Below, piece after piece: positions 57,000 through 64,000 of a stretch of DNA of 64,000 bases. This DNA is from Atriophallophorus winterbourni (taxonomy: Eukaryota; Platyhelminthes; Trematoda; Plagiorchiida; Microphallidae): NCBI GenBank assembly GCA_013407085.1, contig JACCGJ010000195.1, forward strand, positions 62,001 through 126,000, in the 5' to 3' direction. Both the position numbers and the translations under genes were made by a program. The notes below the pieces were generated by a model. The model searched no databases, had not been told where the DNA came from, and saw only the letters and a list, made by a program, of their open reading frames with translations. Positions within the stretch are counted from its first letter, which is position 1, and each line of letters opens with the position of its first letter.

Positions 57000-58385
57000 T
57001 TGTTAGACGTTTCGTCATCAAGCCAGATTAACACGAGATAGTTTGATGGAATTGATGGAACTGTGTCTTCAAATACACTTCAACTTCATTGGTAAAATCT
57101 ACGAGCAAATTCGAGGAACACCAATGGGATTACCGATTTTCAGCCTAATTGCCTAAGCAGTCATGCAACGTTTGGTTCAGATCGCTCTACCAATATTATG
57201 GTCAAGGTTATGGATCCGCTTTGTGGACGACACATTTGTGATCTTAAAAAGAACTGAACTGGACGAATCGCATCGACTTCTGAACTGTGTATTAAGTGAA
57301 ATCCAATTTACCAGAGAAACTGATGTTGACGGCTGCCTGGCATTCCTGGACGTTTAAGTGAGACGAACAAGCGAAGGAAATTTGGAGACCAGTATCTACA
57401 GAAAGAATACGCACACGGATCAAATCTTTAACTTTCACAGCAAACATCCAACCAGCCATAAACGTAGCTGCGTTAGAACCCTATTCATAAGAGCACCAAC
57501 ACATTGCAGCACGCCGGAACTAGGAAGGCAAGTAGAAGAATACCTGTTCAAAGTGTTCCAGAAGAATGGATACCCAAGAAGCTTCGTACTACGCAAAATA
57601 GGTCAACCGTACCCAACAAAGAAATGATGATGAAAACAGAGTTAGACGCGCTCGTCCGTGTGTGCAGAATATATCAGAAAAAGCAGCTCGGGTCCTTCGG
57701 CCATTTGGAATAGATCTCGCACACAAACCCTTGTCAACATTACGCAATCACTTCAACAATATATAAAAAAATTTGCAAGAGAAGAACAATCGAATATTGC
57801 CTACAAGATTACGTGCAGAGATTGCGAGAAGAATTACATCGGATAAACCGGCCGCAAGCTAAGCACAAGACTACATAAACACCGGTTAGCTGTACGAAGG
57901 CATGACACAAGGTCATTGATTTCAATACATGTTGATCAATTCGGCCAACAATTCGATTGAGACAACGCAATGATTTTAGCCAGAGAAAACAGCCGATGAG
58001 CGCGAGAATTCATCGAAGCGTGGCACTTAACAACGACATCAGTTAACCAGCAGCTCCAATTGACTACAACCTATGGGCCAATGAAAACTCGATGGACCAG
58101 AATGCAACACATGAATTCCACCAACCAACGGGAGTGATGGCGAACGGACAGACGGACCTTATAAAACCCTATGAATACCAATTTTAGGTCACTTCGAAAG
58201 AAGTTCTTATGATGTCATCTAGCTTGATGACGAAACGTCCAACAACAACTACACAAGCTCGGCGAACAACATCTAACAATATTTTGATATTTTTTATCAT
58301 CCGACCCGATGTACATTTTTGTGGGTCTTGTAAAGCATAGCTTTTTATCTGCATATCATCTATGAATAAATCTGAACACCATATT
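57000..58385 (+). mobile_element. Penelope-like element with RT and GIY-YIG remnants
   Basis: Begins with an inverted terminal piece (57000-57040). The RT starts mid-domain with 'QIRGTPMGLPIFSLIA' (57105-57150), then 'LWIRFVDDTFVILKR' (57205-57250), where FVDD is the catalytic box. 'FLDV' and 'NFHSKHPTSHKRSCVRTLF' follow to 57627. After frame breaks, the GIY-YIG nuclease begins with 'AYKITCRDCEKNYIG' (57800-57845) and 'GRKLSTRLHKHR'. Stops lie at 57154 and 57355 and inside the nuclease. The 3' terminus (58206-58380) repeats at 20-140. PLEs insert by target-primed reverse transcription. This copy is dead. Confidence 0.85.
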
Positions 58386-58439
58386 CATTTAACATTTTTA
58401 AGAGTTGGATTATTCGTCATCAATAACTGACAATATAAA

Positions 58440-58893
58440 TCAGATTAATTGACACCAACAATTAAGCGATCTCCTAAATAGTCATTTAGTTTTTCTTCAT
58501 AAGCATCTCGTGAAGCTTGTGTCTGTAATTCCATAATAAATTGACAAATAATTTGCTTATTTTGCCATTTCATTGTATTAAAGCGAAAACGTTTGTTGGT
58601 GTGACATGAGCTAGTAAAATTGATTACAATTAATTGCAAGTCTTCTTAGTATACGGGATAGGCAATGATAAATTTTTCAGCAGAGCATACGCATCATCTC
58701 TTGCTGAAGTAAGAAAATGAGCAGATTCAATTGGATTGCATTGTATTGAATTGATTGAAAAAACCAACCAACGAATAGCGGTAGGATTCATCCATGCTCA
58801 GTATTCCAAATACGCGGTATATTAAGGTATCTATGTTGAACAATGAGAATATGATTAATAGTAATATTGACAGCCAATTTAAGAAATCACCAC
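58440..58893 (-). mobile_element. Remnant related to the gag-only LTR element
   Basis: The frame 58639-58445 reads 'CQFIMELQTQASRDAYEEKL' and 'DYLGDRLIVGV', paralleling 'FILQLLIQAAKCNFGESL' and 'QLKDRLIAGI' in the gag at 51866-52948. To its right, 58735-58893 starts 'ttgcattgtattgaattgat' and ends 'gaaatcaccacac', like the LTR of that element. It is an older, decayed copy of the same or a sister family, lacking the 3' half. Confidence 0.6.
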
Positions 58894-60724
58894 ACGCTAT
58901 CTTCCTAAATATATCTGCATTTAACTTAATAGGATAGCATTCAAAAATTAATCAAATGCTTATTTCGCTATAACGAAATGTAATGTTTCTTACTTTTGTG
59001 TGTGACATTTTATAAAAATTTATCTTATAGATCAGAAAACATTATTTTCATAAATTGAAGATCGTATTTATTAAAAATGATTGTACACATGTTGCGCGAA
59101 ATTTTTCATTGAGTTTCTGCAATTAATTTGGTTTCTGCTTCTCAAACTGATCAAAATGTTTCTCGCCAAATAAAGATTAACGCGCAGCAGCTATTGATAC
59201 TAAAATTTCCACACATTTATTGGAAGAGCTGTCAACCACTCGACGCAAAACTGTGTTTCGAAAAGAGCTATCTGTTCTGTACTACTTTTTGGATGTTCTG
59301 CATAGTCGCTGAGTTCATTGGATGTACGATCTTCAGTAGCGTTTAACCGTCGTTCCCTTTAAATAATCTTGGGTGTCCGATATGCTGACCAGATGTCTAA
59401 CGTTGCCGTTTGTATGCAGTGCAATGGAATACCACCGCTTACCACTAACTTCCAACGGTGAAAACAGTAGTGGTTTTGTCACATCCCCCTAAAGACAGAT
59501 TCAGCGCTCACAGAGCTTGTGTTTAACCATTAACTCACTCGTAATTGGCGTCGGCGACCAGAATTTCAAACGAAAGAAGGTGTATATGCCACGAAACTGC
59601 GAACTATCTAGGGCATTTCAAGGTGGGCAAGCGATTGGATAATGAGTTGCGAAGATCTGGACTCCGATCGACTCGCGTGAGCTAGCGTAATTCAGACCAT
59701 CAATAAAGCCGGCTAAATTCATCCGTTCAACTATCCGCGCAAAAGTAAATTTGATAGGTTAGTACTCATTTCTTGTCTCAACAAAAAGTAAAACTAAGCA
59801 GAAATATGCCATACAGTTCCTAAAGAGTCATATAAGGCCTATTCTTCAGACAACTTCAATCGCAGTCTCGGTACATGGCTATTACTTATTTCCTCGGCAA
59901 ATTCTTGAATAATTTATCATTGAAGATATATTTTAAATCTCTTCAGATGAGATATATAGAATATAAACAATAATATATGCTGCTATATGATTGATGTTTT
60001 AGTTCTATAAGAGTTGTGCTGCGAAACACGGCCAAAATTAATTCGGATATTTCCGCACACGCTTTGTTTGCTGCAATAGCATATTAGGCACACCGTGTAA
60101 ATTGTTTTTATATGAATGCCGTGAAGAATTCAATGTTAAATTCAAACCTCATTTCGAGGTGCCAAAGATTAGCTTACTGCTGTGGTAAAAAATACTAATC
60201 TGCTTGAAACTCGAATTTATTTCCAACACCTCACCTTGAATGCACCATGTACATTCCAAGTAGAATAGTTGTTTAAATTGGACAATTCAAATAACCTCTC
60301 GAACAAACGTCATTTTCGTGTTTCATCCACAATTATGCGCCAAGAAAAGTTTACAATATAATTATTGTATTGCTTAATATCATATTCCGAACCGTTAGCT
60401 GTTTTCAGCAAACATAAGACGGCACCTTACTTGAAAAAACACTAGCACTTTCGTCAAATTCAAGTTTGTATCGGTCTATACGCACCAAAATCAAATTTTT
60501 GTCGTCTTCTACCGACGTGAACTGCCAAATTGTTCGGTAATAAATAGCATATTTTTTAATAGGCGTAGATATTTGAGCTGTCCTAAATTTTTATTTGACA
60601 ATGCCTCGATAATTCCCTCAAAAACAGCTTAAACAAGAACTCATGGTTGGTATTATTATTCTGCCTATCATTTGAATGTGCATAGAGCATTGATTTTTGG
60701 ATTTGGGTTTTGCTTTAGTTTGTA
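58894..60724. other. Intergenic sequence
   Basis: AT-rich. At 59485-59500 a purine-rich tract on the minus strand followed by TGTGACA hints at an LTR boundary, but I could not find the other end. No gene is recognised. Confidence 0.3.
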
Positions 60725-61114
60725 ATGGAATTGTGCTGCCGTCGCTATTTTATGCTACTTCTCATATTTATCGTGCTAAACATGGATCGACGCTTAGCAT
60801 CCGGTTCCGGCCTTGAATTATGGCTAAACGAATTAAAATTCATCAAATCCAGACCGCTGATCAGTATTTGGGAACACATGACAGGGCGAAATTATTTACG
60901 CGGGTTCACTCGAGGTATCCTCGGGAATATGCTTTTCCCTATACGCCAAAACTCTCAAGATTCCTTGACAAAACGTAAGTTCATCAACAACACAACTTTG
61001 AGTTTCCTTATCGCAGTTTGAAAATTTCGCACAAACGTATACCGTTTTAAGATGCTCAGTGTAAAAATATGTATATTTGTTTCAGTTCGCGTTGGTAGTA
61101 TGCTATCGCAGTAG
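60725..61114 (+). CDS. Candidate small secreted peptide (2 exons)
   Basis: Exon 1 (60725-60974) opens with ATG and a signal peptide with a strong hydrophobic core ('YFMLLLIFIVLNM'). 'SGLELWLNELKFIKSRP' and 'ISIWEHMTGRNYLRGFTRGI' follow. A perfect donor GTAAGT lies at phase 1. A 111-nt intron ends TGTTTCAG, and exon 2 (61086-61114) adds nine residues before TAG, giving 92 residues. Without splicing the frame would run to 61021. The mature part is basic and lacks cysteines, so it may be a peptide hormone or an amphipathic secreted factor. I do not recognise a family. The start was chosen because it gives the signal peptide. Confidence 0.42.
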
Positions 61115-61839
61115 CATATATAAATTGCGTAAAACCGACAGAATTGTGCTAAAAGCATCCGAAATTTCGCTTTCACTCGAAAAAATTCGATGGATTTTTA
61201 TCATACTCAGCGTGGCGATAAGCTTAACTGTTCTTAAAATTGAAGCTCCATGAAATGAAGTAGCCAGGAAATTATAGGTAAAACATATTGGGTATTTTTT
61301 TGATAAAGTCACTCAAAATACAAATCTCGGGACTGATAATTAGCTAAAAGAGTCGCGTGGATTTTTCTTGCGATGAATATCCAAGGTAAAACTATATTTA
61401 TTTACCTCGACTATTTCAAAATGGAAAAGCTGAGAATTTTAACTTTTCAGCTGCTGCGATGTTGTACTTTAATCTATCTTTTCTGACCTGCCAAATTCGC
61501 TATTTAGCATCCATCATAAGTGATAATTTCGCAATTTATCCGTTGCTTGCGTGTTGATATAGGGGTACTACAGCAATTGAATCACACAAGGCCGTTTTAG
61601 AAGTAATTTTCGCGTTATTTTATATGCAATCTTTCACATTTATATTTGAAAGAGCTAATAAAAAGTTAAGCAGGTTGCACAAATTCAACCGTGGGTCCAT
61701 TTTCAGGGTTTAAAAACCGCTTTTGTTGGAAATAAGCGCTTAGTTGTGATTCGACATTCGTTTAACGCCAGCCTAATGTCTCAGAACACAGTGTTTAGGA
61801 ATTAACTCATTTTAAAATCAGTCTTGGTTTATGGGTGGG
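61115..61839. other. Intergenic sequence
   Basis: Nothing recognised downstream of the candidate peptide gene. Confidence 0.35.
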
Positions 61840-62345
61840 GTGACAATTTCATCAGTTCGATTGAGGCTCGATCGCATTTATCATCCTAACATCCGTTACG
61901 TTATTTGCACAGGCTTTGAGTATACTTGTGGCAACATTGACCACGTAACCCCCCATCGCATTGCACACCCACTTGTCGATGGCTTCCCGATTCATCCCTG
62001 AGGTCAAACTCTCTATCATAAATCATGTTCACCCACGAATCTCCCAAATTAAGAGAACGGCTATTGGTCACGGTTTTTGTTACTCACCTGACCAATAGTA
62101 AAACACAGCACTGTCTCAAGCGTGTCACTTCGATTTCGTCCCAAACGGTTAACTTCAAGCGTTTACCACTTTGGGCTTTTTTGGCCGACCTTGACGAGTT
62201 GCATAGCGGCTGGCTGTCCATCTGTTTCCGAGGATTTTTGTTACGTGAACAGTTCAGATGCAATTCTTTCAAAATTTGCGAGTTTGCGATTGTTGTCGTC
62301 GGACTTTTTGGTGATTCCTGCGCTTGTGTTCTGCATATCACTTGA
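61840..62345 (-). repeat. Unclassified ~500 bp repeat, copy 3 (inverted)
   Basis: The minus strand aligns in order with 6500-7025: 'gaattgcatctgaa' versus 'ggattgcatgggaa', 'atgcaactcgtcaaggtc' versus 'atgcaattcgtcaatgtc', and 'cctcagggatgaatcgg' versus 'cctcagggatgaatcg'. Open frames on both strands here are not conserved between copies. Confidence 0.6.
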
Positions 62346-64000
62346 CCATACCACTTGAACCTAATTCACTCGCATTAATAAGCGTGTACTTGTATACACT
62401 AGGGCTGGATAAGACTGGTACGGCCAAGCTGATCTTGCTCAAAAATATACATGCGGATGAGCTTTGAACAAACTCGTCATATTTACACGTTTTACGTCGC
62501 ACACACAGAATTACACCACCACTGGTTTCATGCTGTTTCGTTTAAGTAGAAGCATCTTGAAACCGAGCATGGAAAAGCATGCAAATACGATTATTTCTAG
62601 GCAGTGTTGTCACCAATATAATGCTAGAACTAGAGTCATCTATTTACATGCTCACACTACTTGAAAGGTAATTTTTACAGAGGAATTAATCGTAAGGACT
62701 GAAATTTGGGTTTGCAACTAATAAATATTTTGTCTTGGAAATCACTGATATCTATGATCTACAGAACAAAACAAGTTAGATTACCGCGAACGCTCCATGG
62801 GTAATTGTGTGCAAAGCTTTTGCCAAGCAAATGCACAAGAAAGATCTGCTGAAAATTTCCCGCTCTGAATTGAAGCTATTCAATTACGATTTAGCTAGCA
62901 ATTGTAAAGCCATACACGCATTCGTACAAATGCAGTTGAGTAATTACTTTTTTAATATTTAGGTTCAATACCGTATAAAATTTCCCTTATAATTACATCT
63001 AGCGATGGCAAATCTTCTCTGATTTTTCTTTCCGATTTAGCCGGTTCACAAACCACACAAAATTCAACGTTACCAGGTAAGTGAATAATGAATATTTGTG
63101 AAAGAGTTAGCACGTATTTATTTTGAAATCGCAAGACACAAATATAGTATTAATAAGACTATAATCCGGACATTACCTCTTTAACTGTAACCTCACGTAA
63201 TAACTCCGAGCATATTTTCTTCATAAGTTGTGAGTAAACTTAGGATTATCATATATCTGAACTTTGTTTTTCTGGTAAACAAATAGTTTATCTTGACTTG
63301 TAGAAGAACACTCAATTCAAATCTATTCAATTCTTAGTTATACAAGGTTACACAAATTGCAATCAATTAATTTAATTGTTTCAACTTGTTGCGAACATTT
63401 TTCTTGATAAAGTTAGTCGCTAGTCCTAGCTTTCTTGTGGCCAATTCAAATTAATCTGATCGCCTACCCGGTAACACGGGAAATAAATGTTTATCCTTGG
63501 CTTCACACGGAATTGGATTTCACACAAGAGTCAGAACGATGTTCGAATTTCAGGTCATGGAACTTCATATACTACACATTAATAGCTAACTGAAACCCAA
63601 AATTATTAGAGCATTGATAAAATATTCCAAACAGTCACTGGTGACGCATTTCTTCGGTTGTCGGGCTTAGCTTTGTCCCCATATGAAGCCAACTAGTAAA
63701 TGAGGATTTTTCCAAGACTGGGCAAAAAACACTCTTTTCGATTCGGTGCAAGATCAAGGATGATTTTGCCCTTTTTGTATGCGCAATTTATAATTTGAGA
63801 CATATCCTTCTGAAGAGCATTTTAAATGGAATAATGCCTTCTGCGTTACTCACATTTTAAACTTTTTACCGTCCTGGATGAATGCACATTTCATTGCAAC
63901 TATCGGCGGAATTGTTTTGGAAAAGAAGCCAGTCAATCAAATCAAATCCTTGCATCGGTTATCACTTACAGGGAAATAGATCGAAAGTAACCTAAAATTT
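62346..64000. other. Intergenic sequence to window end
   Basis: AT-rich, with no convincing exon, repeat or RNA motif seen. Confidence 0.35.

Noticed and set aside
59485..59500. Possible polypurine tract and LTR start on the minus strand
   Set aside because: No matching second end, no coding remnant next to it, and no partner repeat in the window.
1..64000. CRISPR arrays, bacterial operons, riboswitches or rRNA genes
   Set aside because: The window is clearly eukaryotic (spliced genes, LINEs, LTR elements), and no regular spacer arrays or rRNA sequence were seen.

Overview
This is eukaryotic DNA, AT-rich and crowded with retroelements. It most resembles a flatworm, probably a digenean trematode. 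Reasons: introns of 27, 28 and 40 nt in one gene and kilobase introns in another; CR1, RTE, Penelope-like and Ty3/Gypsy elements side by side; and a tRNA-like sequence followed by a type I hammerhead ribozyme, the layout of the schistosome SM-alpha SINE. Genus and species cannot be fixed from the sequence alone.

Host genes. (1) An eight-exon gene on the minus strand (19449 down to 3664) encodes a 605-residue single-pass membrane protein: signal peptide, novel N-terminal region, Cys-rich EGF-like modules, one thrombospondin type-1 repeat, a transmembrane helix and a very short tail. All seven splice junctions agree in phase. I do not recognise it as a named family. (2) A five-exon gene on the minus strand (28377 to 25998) encodes an MLX (Max-like protein X) homologue, a bHLH-leucine-zipper transcription factor, with two micro-introns and an unusually long C-terminal tail. 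(3) Two small candidate genes for secreted peptides, each with two phase-compatible exons, are proposed at 31891-30834 (minus, Cys-rich, 104 aa) and 60725-61114 (plus, 92 aa). They are predictions of lower confidence.

Mobile DNA by region. 1-140: tail of a Penelope-like element (PLE). 380-3135: decayed CR1. Introns of gene 1: PLE tails, a CR1 copy with an internal deletion (12660-14300) and copies of an unclassified ~500 bp repeat. 19.9-37 kb: about ten copies of a short modular element (100 or 195 bp) with 8-9 bp target duplications, a PLE with a GIY-YIG remnant, RTE fragments and the hammerhead locus (24520-24640). 32.7-43 kb: a mosaic of CR1 and RTE, including a nearly full-length CR1 with a PHD-like finger in ORF1 (37150-41100). 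46.5-53.2 kb: Gypsy relics, a 5'-truncated Gypsy pol with its 3' LTR, and a compact gag-only LTR element (51548-53224) with a perfect 5 bp target duplication. 54-58.9 kb: CR1, Gypsy gag/protease, PLE and gag remnants. 59-64 kb is mostly featureless apart from the small plus-strand gene and another copy of the 500 bp repeat.

The host genes show no operon-like relationship. The strongest leads are the tRNA-like/hammerhead unit, the short modular element with target duplications, the gag-only LTR element, the MLX micro-introns and the unrecognised EGF/TSP1 receptor-like gene.
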